DNA from: Lophius americanus
Taxonomy: Eukaryota; Chordata; Actinopteri; Lophiiformes; Lophiidae
Direction of reading: 5' to 3'
Length of the DNA stretch: 64,000 bases
Assembly (NCBI GenBank): GCA_037951165.1
Contig: JBBDHG010000019.1
Span: 7,719,001-7,783,000, forward strand
Position 1 is the stretch's first letter. Each line of letters begins with the position of its first letter. Positions 13,101 through 23,370 of this stretch are shown here, one piece after another. The position numbers were made by a program, and so were the translations under genes. The notes under the pieces are model-generated. The model was not told where the DNA came from. It made no database searches and was given only the letters and a program-made list of their open reading frames with translations.

Positions 13101-16100
13101 CACATTTTTCTTTCCCAATTGTTCAAAATAAATGCCAGAGTATGCTTGCAAGATATCAAACGAACAAATGTTAATCTTAACTGTGTGCAATTGCATCATT
13201 ACCTGAGCTACCATTAGACCGCTCTGTGAAGATATTGTGATACTTTTTGAGAGTGACTCCCCTGTTCGGCTCTCTCCTCCCTCATTTCCCTTTCCTCACT
13301 TTACCCAGATATCAAGCCACACTTTAGTAATCCCCCAAATGAAAGGATTTGGAGCAAGAGCATCGTTTCCCTACTGAAGATTGGAATGAAAGAGACGGCA
13401 GCTTCTCAGATGAGAGAGAATGGAACGGAGCCTATAATGAGAGGCAGAGAGGAAGGGACAGGAAGAAACACTGCACAAACACCAAAACACACGGTGAAAG
13501 AAAAGCTAGGATAACTGAAATTAAACAAATGAAAAACAAACAGAAACTAAAAATGTGTGGATAGAGTAAGAGATACTAAAATTATATATTTTTTTAATAC
13601 AAAGAGATGATGTCTCTTTCAGAGAAGCCAAAGAGTGGTGAGTAGTGAGTTAATTCTGCAAAAAATGTAATTGATAAAATTCTATGGCTTTTTTAATTAT
13701 TATCTTCTATTAAGGATGGACGAATGAGTGGGAAAGATGAACCCAATGATTATTATCGCTTGACTTTGCTACTCCCCTCTGCTCTACAGAGCATTTCAGT
13801 GTCTTTCAACACATTGTTTTTTTTCCCAACCAACAACTTAGTTTGGTCGGCACTCTGTCGACTCTCCTTTATTCTGACAAAGTGGTGACGAACAATAGTC
13901 ATTTAGCAGCTAAAGAGACATTTTGACACCTTCAACTGTGAATGAAGGAAAAAATATCATCAGTGTAATATTATGTTACATTTAACTCTACAATCACAAA
14001 TCTATACCAAAAAAGACATGGATGAAATATGCAGTGAGTCCTTTCTGAGAGAGGAAGATATGAGTTTCCAAAGTGAAAAAACTGTTTTGATAACTTAAAG
14101 TCTAATATATATATATATATAAATATATATAGAGAGCTAAGTGAACAAAGCTCTTCTACTAGTTTTATAAAAAGGTCAGTGGTATGTAATTCACACTACA
14201 TACTGAACAGTGCAGATTGGTAATGTAAAATATTCATTACACAATCCTCTTACTAATGTTCGGAAACTTAACAACCAAAATGATTAACTTTGTTTTTATC
14301 TCATACTCAGTTCTTTTCAGATCCTGACAGATCTCAATACTCACAAACCCACCAATTTGGCTGCACTAAAGCAGTTCAGAAAAGAGTGGACCAGAATTCA
14401 ACCACAGCAATGTCAGACACTAATCTCAAATTATCAGAAATATTTGCTTGCAGTTGTTGCTGCGATATGTGGCAAAAACTAACTATTAATTTTAGAGTAG
14501 TAAATACTTTAACTCACTGGTGACAGGTTGTGGATGACCTATTTGCATTATTAAATACAATTGTCATTTAGAACATACAGTTTGTGTTTATAAGGTTCCC
14601 TTCTCTTATGTTACATTTTGTTGAAAAGATACCACTTCATGATAAGACAACCCTAATAAAGAATTACTGGAGCAACTCAACTTTCAATACAGGTTCAGTA
14701 TTTGGTAAGCAACATATCACTGTCACCATTTTTACCTAATGAGTCATAATGGCTTATTAATGAGTTATTACTTAATAAACTAGTTATAAACCATTTGTAA
14801 CCCTTCATAATGTACGGTTTCTTTGAATAGTGGTACTTTTTGACGATAATACACAATTTAGCATGAGATCCATAAAGACATAGAAGAAACCAGGAGGAGG
14901 TCTTGCACTTTTCCGCAACATTGCGTCTGCAGAATGTGTAAAAAAACCAAATCAATGATGTAGACAAAAAGATTATTGAGCCGATATGACAAATTCATTG
15001 GGTGATTGTTGATGTAGAAGAAGATATGGAGAAATTAATGTTTGGCTAAGGTGCACAGAGCACTTCAAAATTAAGAAAAAAAAAACATGTAAAAGTGCAG
15101 ATTATTAATAACAACTTTGATTACATTGATTGTGTGGTTTATTTTTGGTATGTGAAAAAAAAACTGGAAAGAATTGTCAACTTCTTGAGCTGTTATTCTG
15201 GACACAATGTGAAATTGTTTGAATTACTAGGAATTTATATATTTTTAGGGTGTAAAAATAAATTGGGATGTTGTAAGATACTGGGTTTGATTTTATAAAT
15301 GATTGCAAGGTGCATCATCTTCATAAAAGTAATGTGTACACATATAGAAAACAAATTGAAAGGAAGAGACAACTCGTCTCAGCACTACTAGGACCATGGG
15401 GGAGCGACTGGAGCACTTCCTGATGGTAAGGGAAGCGCCTTGGCCTGAGGAAATATAAGGCTTGGCTACATGGGGCCTCGTGCTATGTGATATGGGAGAA
15501 AGTCTACAATTTAGCTTTCCTATCGCTGTATGGCAGGACCCCAGGTCAACAGGAACACAGGGAGAGCAAGAGATAGAACCACCAACCAATAACCTGTGTG
15601 TATGTCTGTGTCAGCTATGTGCAAGGCTTGTGTAAATAAGGTTTTAAGGTGTAAATCCTACATACTAATAGCCTCTGTGGACAAGGTTGGCTAAGATTTA
15701 TGAGACACTGAAATAAAAATAATTCTAATTTGTGTGTCTTTACAGCTTCTGTGAAAGTGGGAAGCAGCAAAAAGCCTTTCTTCACACATAAGAAAATCAC
15801 AGATTCTGAAAACAAGACAAATATGCAACTTATCTTAAACGCATGCGGACAAACAGACACCCAATATAAACACTATTTACCTGGCTGTCCTTTATCGTAG
15901 TACTGATAGGTGCCAATATCTGTATCTGCGGGGTGAGAGAGACAGAGAAAGAGAGATGAACATCTAGCTGTCAGGGAAAAGAAGAAGACAGATCAGCAAT
16001 TTTGCACCTTGGGATAAACAATCGCTATCAGCCACTGGCCTGTCCCGTCTGCCAGCACCACGGTTTGAGCTGAGATAAGACCCGGTAGGGGAGGAAGAGG

Positions 16101-19100
16101 TGGGAGAGTGGGTTCTGGCGTCCGAGCCAGAAAGGAGCAGGAGGAGGGGGCAGAGGGGTATTAATAAAACGGAAGTGTGCCTAAACCAATCCCACCTGAG
16201 GGAGAGACTCTGATTTACAAACATGGAACATATATGTACATTTTGAAGTACATTTTAAAGTAGACTCAACAGTCAGTTACAAAAATGACCAACACAAACA
16301 TAACAGGCATCAGGCACAAACACACACAAACACAACTGCTGAGCCGAGCCTTTTTTCTCAACGTTATTCCTGCAGGCCCAAAACCTTAAGCAGCCAGACT
16401 CAGATTCGCACAACACATCGTTTCTTTATCGCTCCGCTGCTGCTGCTGCTGCTGCTGCGGCTGCTGCTGCAGCTGCTCCTGAGGCCAGGCCGAGCTGATA
16501 CAACAGGATAACTGATGACAGACACACAAACACACACAGGCAGAACACTATTAGCGATGGCTCGATGTAACTTTTTCATTTTGGACAAGGAGAGTGAGAC
16601 TATAACCTTGAGTGTCAGCCAATACCAACTTGATACTTTATTTTTTTAATAACTAAGCTGTTCTCAAAACATCTGAACGGAAACACTTCAGCCTGAATTT
16701 AGCTTTTATCTTCCTTTTTAAATAGAACCAAACAAGACTTTTATGAGATTCTGTCATTTAGCCACTTTTAGCTCTTTGCAGTGACCATATTCGTACAAAA
16801 ACATAGAGAGATTTATTACAGGTTGGTTAATGAAAGGCTGATGAAAACTGATAAGCACAAGCTAAAGACCTGTATATTTCTCGGATATCCGTCTCTGTCT
16901 GCTAAATATATATTTGATGTCAGAAAATGTCAGAAAAGTTTTAATTAGCAAAATCAGCCAAATAGATGAGAGGACGATTCATACACTGTGTATATATAGG
17001 AATTGTAATTTTTTGTAAATGGAGTACAAACAGCTGTACACCTGTTAAACCAGTGTACAGCTTCTTGGGACGACAGTAAAACGGTCGGAGGGTTAGGAGG
17101 TAAAACGGTCGTCCATTTCTATGGAGGTTTACCCGCCCATCAGGGCTTATCCAAGTGTCCTTGAGCAAAATACTGAACCCCACGTTGCTCCAAATACCTG
17201 TTCCATTGGTGTGTGCATGATGGCGTGAATGTTTATTCTACCTGATGAGCAGGTGGCACCTTGCCTGGCAGCCGCTATCATCACTGTGTGGATGTTACTG
17301 GCTTGTGTCGTAAAGCGCTTGGAGCAGTCCAGCAGACTGGAAAAGCCCTATATATGTCCAGTCCATTTACCATATAAGCACATTGACAAATTAAAGGGCA
17401 GAGAGAGTCAAGAATACCTCTGAGCAGCCGTTTGCTAAGAATATAAGAAATCGGGTTTTGATGTGTAAAGAAACTATAAGCTTAACATCAACATCTGCAT
17501 TTAAATTGGAAACGGTTCAACAATACTCTGAACAGACTGAAATTTTATTCGCTCCATAGTTGATTTACAGAGATTCGTTAAATGCAGAAAACTAATTTCA
17601 GAACAATTAAATATGTATGGCGTGTACTTGATTGAACTGTGATTATCTGAATATATGCACCATCATAACATATGATTAGATAACATATATAATTATTTAT
17701 TATAAACTGGCTCCCAAAATATTTATAATCCAATGCAAGGCACTCTGGTTAACATCAGTTAATATCTCAGTACATGAAACAACTTCACAAATCCAAATTT
17801 GGAAAAATTGGTTGCACCAGTATTTAAAAGTCTATTCATTCATCCTTTTTTTCAGCTTATGTGGAGTATTGAAGACATACCTCACACTGGAATTGCTGTC
17901 AAGGTTATGCCTCAGGCCAGATAAGATATATAATCCCACCAACTTGATCTATTTGTACACTGCACTTTCCCGCCAGTCGTACATGCCTGGAAAACCTCAA
18001 AGGTAGGCGCCCATAAGGCATCCCAATCAGATGCCCGAACCTCAACCGGTCCTTTTCAATGCAAAGGCTCAGTGGCTCTACTCCAAGTTCCCGTCGGATG
18101 TCTGAGCTCTTCGCTTTATCTTTAAGGCTGATCCCAGCCAGCCATGTTCTTCCTCTAATTTCATCTGCTAAGTATCCACAATATAATTATTTTGATCACC
18201 ATCCGAAAGCTTGTGATAGGTGAGGTTTGGGACGTAGATCAACTGATAAAGTTGGAGCTTTGTGCTTAAAGGGTCTGCTCTTTCTTCACTCCGATGTACA
18301 GATACAACACCCACATTACTGCTGATGCCGCAACAAATCTCCAGCCCATCTCACGGTCAACTTTCAGAATAACACTAAAGAGATTTTTAAAACGCAGAAA
18401 TTTCCTCCTTTAGCTGGGGAATATGGGAACAGCCTGATAGAAACAATTCTGGACAAAAAAAATTCAGCACCGTTCAGGTCAGGTCAAACCAGGTCAACTA
18501 AAAATAACCACATATATGTTCTGAAGGTGGGACGTAGCAATCATTTCCTAAACTCGTCATTCACAGCATTTCTCCAACTGTTGGCAAGTGAACCCAAATG
18601 TTAATATAAAAGGTATTCAAATAATGTTATGATTTAAGTTGAGGTCTCCTCATGTAAAGCACCTAACACTTTCACACCTCAATCCTTTAATGCTTAAGGC
18701 TGCTAGTGACTTCTGCAATGGTGTGCAGGTAGAATATACAGATTATATTTGTTTCATAGCATCAAACATTGAGTGCTGCTTTGGTAAATCTAGATTTTTG
18801 TTTTTGAGGGAAAAATGTACATCATGTAAGGAAAGCGGTGATGGGGAGTGTCACACTTCAATGACCAGGTGTCTTCTCTCAGATGTATCCATCCACACTT
18901 TTCCAAGATAGCAGAAGACACACACAGCTGGAACCCCCCCCCCACAAACAAATAAGGATATGTCACCTTCACCTAGGATATACACGCTGTCGTGCCGTCG
19001 TGAATGCGCATTAACACACACGCACACATGCAACAGTCTCAGAGAGACACTATCTTTGTCGGAAGCTCAACAGACTGTGAAAGACAAGACAGAATGGAAG

Positions 19101-21229
19101 AGAGGAGAAAACAAGAAAATGTAGAAACACAGGATTTCTGTCTAACAGCAGAGATGGACTGATAGTTGACGGGCGGAAAATACACAAAAAGTGCCAGAAA
19201 AGTCAAACTTATACAACACCCAATATGCGTCAAAAAGGAAACCCTTGTTACGGGTTCATATCTAACCCTGTTGGTTTTCAACTTTCGGTCTGTCTCAGTG
19301 AATTACGCGATGCAGAGTGACAATAAAATATTTTTCAATCGTTCTATGTATCTCTGGCGGATTCTTTCTGTGAACCACTGAATTTCTCAGAAGAAAAGCA
19401 GGCAGTTTAGCCATGTGTCCAGCAACGAATATGGCATGATTGCAATGAATGTGATAGATAAGGATAGATATTTTAAAGCGTTTTGGATGACTTGGACATT
19501 CAGCCAGGGTGTTTATTGGAGCAAGAGCAAACAGACAGAGAAACACAGCACCGGGAAGGGCCGAAAGTGCGATTGTGATGGCTTTGCAAGAGAATACTAT
19601 CAGCTGGGACCATGCAGAACCTGAGCAGCTGAGAGTAAACAGTGAGTGGTGATGCTGCCTATCAGATTCCATACCAAAGAATGAACTTGTTTCAAAGCTA
19701 TCAAAATACTAATATATACTTGAATTGATGTTTGTTGGAGACCTCTAGATATCTAAAACTGAACTGAAAAGAAGACCAAGGCCACCGTTTCCAAAAGGGC
19801 AGATGTCCACTGAGTTAGTCATTTTATCACCTTGTTATGTTTGAGCCAACACAGTAATAGCTAGCTCAGAAGTAAGCATGCTGATGCACATCAACTCTGA
19901 ATCAGCTGTGTCCCCACAGATTTGTGCTAATGTTGGTGGATTTCAATAATGCGTTTTTTTTTATTGCTTTGAGCCAATAATTGCACCATTCAACATGTGC
20001 TTGTTCCTATTTGTAACTTGCAGGTACTTGACCCTTTACTGCTTTTTTCTTGTTGTCATATCCTCACCATTCAATAAATTGTTGTTGATAAGTCCTGTGT
20101 TACTCGATTTTATAATTCTATACGATGACGAAAAATTAAGCAACTTTTTTGTTTTTTCTAGGTTTGCTGGAAAGTAAGCCAGCGATTTCAGATGCCGTTT
20201 TTTGTGCACAGAAAGAGATAAAAACAGTGATTATTTCAATTTCACTTCTCTGCTTGGAAGGCCCAATATTTGATCCTTATGTGAACCAATTCCAGTACAT
20301 GCATCAATTTATGATATACATCCTCCATTAGTTGGATATGATTTGGAGCTCTCCAGTGTATTTTGGCAGCTAAAGTGGTCCGTTCGAGGAGCACCCACAG
20401 TGCCAAACTGATCAAGATACTTTTTTACACAGCAAGGAAGACTATTCTTAAATTTGGGATCTCTAAGGATACTCCAATTACAGAATATTGGTACAAAGAG
20501 GTATTGAGGATACTTTCTCTGGAAAAACTTTTCTCTGGAAAAACTTTTCTCTGGAAAAATTACAATTGAGCCTTTGAACAAGGCTCAATTGTTGGGAAAA
20601 AAAACAAGGTTCTGTATAAGTTGTATAAGGAACCAAAATTGATTTATTTGTCGCTGAAACTCTTTCAAATACAGTGAAAAATCAAAATACAAAAATGCAC
20701 TACCACTGCACTTATCGTAATTACGCTTTGTGAAAAGCTAGGCTTTGCTTTGCTTTGTAAGACATGCAACAGACAAGATGACCACTCGTTAGCCCCACGT
20801 AAAACAATATGTGTGTATTACAGGCAAATACATATATACGCACACACATATTTGATTAATGATGGTCAGAGAGAATTACTGATGTCGATGATGACTGTAT
20901 CATGGGTGGAGGGTATTTCAGAGCGAAAATAGAGAATACAGCTTAGAGCTGTAATTATGCAAACAAGAATCGTTGATAGCATGAGAGTCTGAAGGAAGCA
21001 AAGAGAAAGTGAAGAGAGTAAAAATTGGTGTTGACTGAGAGTCAGTTTGTCAAAGCAGATATAAGTGAGGTGGGGACAAGGTGTGAAAACAAAGTGGGTG
21101 CTGACAGAGAGAGCGAGAGGCAGAAATTATTGAGAGAGTGGGAGATTGAACATGGTGATAAGTGTTACCTTTGACTTGGAGGGAGCTCTTGGTGGACCAA
21201 GAGTGCAGCTCAGCCAGGCAGAACGCCAT
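4083..21229 (-). CDS. wdpcp: wdpcp (fritz homolog), N-terminal part, six coding exons
   Basis: The product is the WD-repeat planar cell polarity effector, a CPLANE-complex protein that works with Intu and Fuz in ciliogenesis and cell polarity at the ciliary base (family knowledge). Six minus-strand exons join in one frame: 21229-21169, 15925-15881, 9404-9354, 7467-7397, 5710-5651 and 4197-4083. That is 403 nt, or 134 codons plus one base. Recognition rests on blocks matching the human N-terminus: MAFCLAELHSWSTK, DIGTYQYYDKG, NRRPEKLRDSLKELE, CVxxxWxxKxxCQ and SSGVLVTLNLNGPQL...VDRTLVGRLP. Intron phases (1,1,1,0,0, then 1) are self-consistent. No stop or frameshift interrupts the exons, so the gene looks functional. 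The human protein is roughly 740 residues, so most of it, including the WD repeats, lies before position 1. The next exon was not found in 1-4082. The neighbour mdh1 is divergently oriented, as in human. Confidence 0.93.
4168..4262 (-). repeat. 53-bp tandem duplication across wdpcp exon 6 acceptor
   Basis: Positions 4168-4220 and 4221-4262 share about 43 nt with only two mismatches, at a period of 53. Both copies carry CTTGCAG^ATGATGCTGAGCAGTGGAG on the minus strand. The inner copy continues in the WDPCP frame. The outer copy diverges after about 30 nt and runs into the inner acceptor. Confidence 0.9.
5651..5710 (-). CDS. wdpcp: wdpcp coding exon 5
   Basis: The 60-nt exon, phase 0 to 0, encodes DLLQTNTCVHTRWTKKHCCQ. 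It aligns without gaps to human ELMQNSRCVLSKWKNKYVCQ, sharing L, Q, C-V, W, K and C-Q. The acceptor is AACATCAG and the donor is GTGAAC. It is easy to miss because it is short and diverged. Confidence 0.85.
5868..6515 (+). mobile_element. Tc1/mariner-like remnant (copy B) in wdpcp intron
   Basis: It begins near AATGGCACCTGTCAATGTGG, continues through GGGCCCAAGGCTGATTGATT and CACACAGTGCATCACAGCTT, and ends near TTTTGGCAGCAAACTAAAA. A large 3' deletion and many stops make it inactive. Confidence 0.85.
6830..7140 (+). repeat. long polypurine (GA/GGA) tract
   Basis: Strong purine bias runs along the plus strand, with GGAGGAGGAGG blocks and a G-quadruplex-compatible run set at 7105-7123 (GGGTGGGAAGGAGGGAGGG). 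Confidence 0.85.
7397..7467 (-). CDS. wdpcp: wdpcp coding exon 4 (NRRPEKLRDSLKELE block)
   Basis: The 71-nt exon encodes (A)RGYSWTPS followed by NRRPEKLRDSLKELE, the most conserved block of the WDPCP N-terminus. The acceptor is CCCATAG and the donor is GTACCC. It ends in phase 0. Confidence 0.96.
8385..8510 (-). repeat. common fish interspersed repeat fragment
   Basis: GTTATGTCGGATGCCCCTTC, then TGACGCAATTTTCCCCATTT and ATCTGGGCTTG, match a frequent fish repeat in reverse. The same family appears forward at 28165. Confidence 0.65.
9354..9404 (-). CDS. wdpcp: wdpcp coding exon 3 (divergent linker)
   Basis: This is a 51-nt exon, phase 1 to 1, with a TTAACAG acceptor and a strong GTAAGT donor. 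It encodes VHPHEPHYYNEKISFCE. Similarity to the human VSATEHGNLEEKQKLAE is weak (shared E and E-K positions), but the length and both phases match exactly, and the join to the next exon restores the ARGYSW block. Identification relies on position and phase more than on residues. Confidence 0.75.
10981..11006 (+). repeat. (ATT)n microsatellite at LINE 5' edge
   Basis: Eight ATT/TAT units lie directly before the RTE-like LINE fragment. Confidence 0.92.
11020..12760 (+). mobile_element. RTE-like non-LTR retrotransposon, decayed, internally deleted
   Basis: Pieces of the endonuclease end (VVNTYF.RREEHRVTY) appear at 11165-11215. Reverse transcriptase follows: MPRKSTTDAMFDLRVLMEKY, motif A VDLEKAFDRVPREEL (11833-11880), GLHQGS.LSPFLF and motif C MFADDIVIFSESRE (12100-12145). 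Then come VYKTVVKPALLYGLEM and a C-terminal PGRRKRGRPKRR-like tail in shifted frames. There are several stops, frameshifts and an internal deletion near 11640. Family assignment is from recognised RT blocks; the exact clade is uncertain. Confidence 0.85.
14105..14131. repeat. (TA)n tract
   Basis: An AT alternation with one AAA interruption. Confidence 0.9.
15400..15595 (-). repeat. possible SINE-like fragment
   Basis: The minus strand reads GGTTGGTGGTTCTATCTCTT followed by GCTCTCCCTGTG, resembling the promoter B-box part of a fish SINE (GGTTGGTGGTTCGATCCCTGGCT). The rest is not recognised. Confidence 0.35.
15881..15925 (-). CDS. wdpcp: wdpcp coding exon 2
   Basis: This 45-nt exon, phase 1 to 1, encodes DTDIGTYQYYDKGQP and matches the human DRDIGIYQYYDKK block. 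The acceptor is CCCGCAG and the donor is GTAAAT. Confidence 0.92.
16435..16478 (+). repeat. (CTG)n trinucleotide repeat
   Basis: About a dozen CTG units with CGG and CAG interruptions lie in a wdpcp intron. There is no coding context. Confidence 0.92.
17128..17390 (+). repeat. fish SINE/L2-type composite retroposon
   Basis: The segment runs from CTTATCCAAGTGTCCTTGAG to CGTAAAGCGCTTGGAGCAGT and ends at CCTATATATGTCCAGTCCAT. The GTAAAGCGCTT...GAAAAGC.CTATATA...TCCATTTACCAT tail is a common fish retroposon 3' end. Confidence 0.75.
17990..18370 (-). repeat. LINE ORF2 3'-region fragment, minus orientation
   Basis: The plus strand reads CATCCCAATCAGATGCCCGA, GGATGTCTGAGCTCTTCGC, GGTTTGGGACGTAGATCAAC and ACATTACTGCTGATGCCGC. 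This is the antisense of a widespread fish LINE C-terminal region. The coding frame is broken. Confidence 0.75.
20515..20591. repeat. three 16-bp units followed by a 12-bp-arm hairpin
   Basis: TTCTCTGGAAAAACTT occurs at 20515, 20531 and (last copy slightly altered) 20547. It is followed at once by CAATTGAGCCTT-TGAAC-AAGGCTCAATTG (20563-20591), a perfect stem of 12 bp with a 5-nt loop. Confidence 0.92.
21169..21229 (-). CDS. wdpcp: wdpcp coding exon 1 (start codon exon)
   Basis: The exon reads ATGGCGTTC..., giving MAFCLAELHSWSTKSSLQVK, against human MSFCLTELHLWSLK. It ends in phase 1 at a GTAACA donor. The ATG lies directly behind a CCATCAG acceptor, so an upstream non-coding exon is expected. 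Splicing from the candidate exon at 40528-40635 would give AAAG^ATGG, a good Kozak context with A at -3 and G at +4. Confidence 0.9.
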
Positions 21230-22711
21230 CTGATGGAGGAGTGTAACCCGAGTCTGCAGAAAGGGATAAGTGAGAAAAAGAAGAAATTAAAGGAGGGGAA
21301 AGAGATGGGTCAGGCCAAACACAACCACAGATGCATATCTTGAGAAGACAACATAATAGATTGACAGAAATAGGTGTAACGGTCAAACAAAGCATGCATG
21401 TAAGTGCAAATGCTCACATTGATCCAAACAAGTGTGGCTACTAGTCTATACCTAAATTATATGTATTATTAGTATTATTATTATACCTGAGCTGATTAAA
21501 ATCTGTCATTTTCTCCATGTGTAGCACATGTGGTACGATAAAGTAAAATAGAAGTAGTGTGTTTAAAGTCTATAGAGAAAAGAATCATGCAATGATCAGG
21601 TACGTGGAAGCAGTATTGTGCAGTTGAATTAGAAAGCAGCAGATTAATCTTAATAAGTTTACTTATTTTTATATTATGTCTAGTTCCCCAATTTAATTTA
21701 TATCATTGTGTTCAGTTTTAAGTTCATTTATTTTCAATAAGGTATTCCATGTTTGTATTTATGAGATCTCCTTAACAATTGTGAAATACTTTTTTTTTGC
21801 ACCTCTTACTGTACCTGTATATGTTACCTGGAAGATGGAATATAAGTAGATGCAAATTTTTCATCCAAAAAAAAACAAAAAACGAGTGAAGACAATGTTA
21901 CAGAAAGACAGACAAATGTACATATCAACTCAGACTGACCCCAAAAAAAGGTCAATGCTTGCAGATTCATTCACACATCACAGGTAAGCTGTGACGGACA
22001 GACACTTTGGAGCTGACGGCTAAGACAAAGCAGGCAGCATTCCACACTTTAGCACTGACACAGGATAAGTCTGCAATAGACATTGGTGATCCATCAATCT
22101 TTATTCTGCAGTCCTCTCGCAGTTCCCTAAGAGTATTGATGCTACATTACTGTATTTGGAATAAGTTTATAACAGCAAACATGGAAATGCATTTTTTTGG
22201 CACAGCTTAAGCTAGTCTTTGATCAAGAATATTTTTCTCTTCACAATAGAATTGTTGTTCACGCCAAAAAAAAAAAAAATCTTGCACAATAGGATCCATT
22301 GTGTGTTCAGGAATAAGGCCCGAAAATAACACCAGTTAGTAGATCATATATCTACATATTCATTGATTTTTTGGTTTATTTTTCTTTTTTGTGGATGAAA
22401 AGGTGCAAGAACACACTTATTAAAGAATTAACTACAGCTGAAAATGTTGTCCTGAATTGCAATTACTGGATGACTGGGTCAGAGCAGCTCCAAAACTCCA
22501 GGTCTTGTTGTTACATGGTAGATTAAGTGGAGGAGGATAGAGAAGACCCTTCATTTTATTGCATGGTATTCATACACAAATAAAAACAGGAAAGAAACAT
22601 TATATTCCATTTCTGAGAATATTTGCTGATGATATATTTCTGATGTCAGTATAGATTTTTAAAAGTATCCCTTGTGATGGTAGATGTAGGTAAAGTGTCA
22701 TTTTTACTTTG

Positions 22712-22747
22712 CATACTTTGCATGCCAAGCTTGGCATGCAAAGTATG
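22712..22747. repeat. 36-bp perfect palindrome
   Basis: The arm CATACTTTGCATGCCAAG is followed immediately by its exact reverse complement. There is no spacer, and an AAGCTT sits at the centre. Confidence 0.95.
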
Positions 22748-22781
22748 ACAGTTTGACGGTTAAGTGGGCAGGCAATGGGGA

Positions 22782-22784
<3 letters not shown>

Positions 22785-22819
<35 letters not shown>
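22785..22819 (+). repeat. (GA)n microsatellite
   Basis: An almost pure AG run lies 38 bp from the 36-bp palindrome. Confidence 0.94.
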
Positions 22820-22823
<4 letters not shown>

Positions 22824-23224
22824 GAGAAAAAGTGTTTGTTCATGATAATGTCATCTCAGTATATGTACATGTAAAGTTATATGATAAGTTGCAGTCAACT
22901 CATCTCATTTTCTACTGTCATATCCTGACCATCAACAAGTTCTTTTAGTGGATTGCCGCTCAAGAATCTTTGCACAATCAGTGAAAGCCACACATACAGA
23001 GTTACTCCAATACTTGTATCAACGCCATTACAGTGTAGAAAATTAGACTTCTCTGATCATGAGGTTTATTAAATGTACTTCTACCCCCTATCTTAGTTAT
23101 TTCTGTCCTGGTCTAGGCTTATATTTATGTCTATGCACACATGTCCAAAGAGAGTGTGCAGTGTTTGCCAATGTTTTTTTGTGTGACTTAAACTAAAAGA
23201 AGTTGTAACCTCCTCCGTTGTGAC

Positions 23225-23370
23225 TGTGGATCTAGACATAGAGTGGTCATCCTGTTATCATAAGATTGAGCTCGATCACATGCCCCTGCAGTTGACGTGT
23301 CGAAGCATCCTTGTGTAAGATAGTGAACCCATACTCACTCCCCAGGTGCCACATAGGGCAGAGAACAAAT
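23225..23370 (+). repeat. SINE-like head, same family as 17128
   Basis: It contains GGTCATCCTGTTATCATAAG, GAGCTCGATCACATGCC and GTCGAAGCATCCTTGTGTAAG followed by ATAGTGAACCC. This is a decayed form of the common GTTCGATCC...GTCGAAGTGTCCTTGGGCAAG fish SINE. Confidence 0.6.

Larger units (their letters stand above)
9405..15880. other. wdpcp intron
   Basis: It contains the RTE-like LINE and ATT repeat. A GC-richer patch at 9580-9860 ends by a GTAAGT on the minus strand (donor at about 9841), but no protein similarity is recognised. The remainder (9900-10980, 12780-15280) shows nothing identifiable. Confidence 0.6.

Noticed and set aside
16435..16478. Poly-serine/poly-glutamine tract gene
   Set aside because: The CTG repeat produces the homopolymer in short frames; there are no flanking coding features.
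19415..19624. Overlapping 69- and 125-codon frames on opposite strands
   Set aside because: Neither is bounded by splice sites in a consistent gene model nor resembles a known protein.
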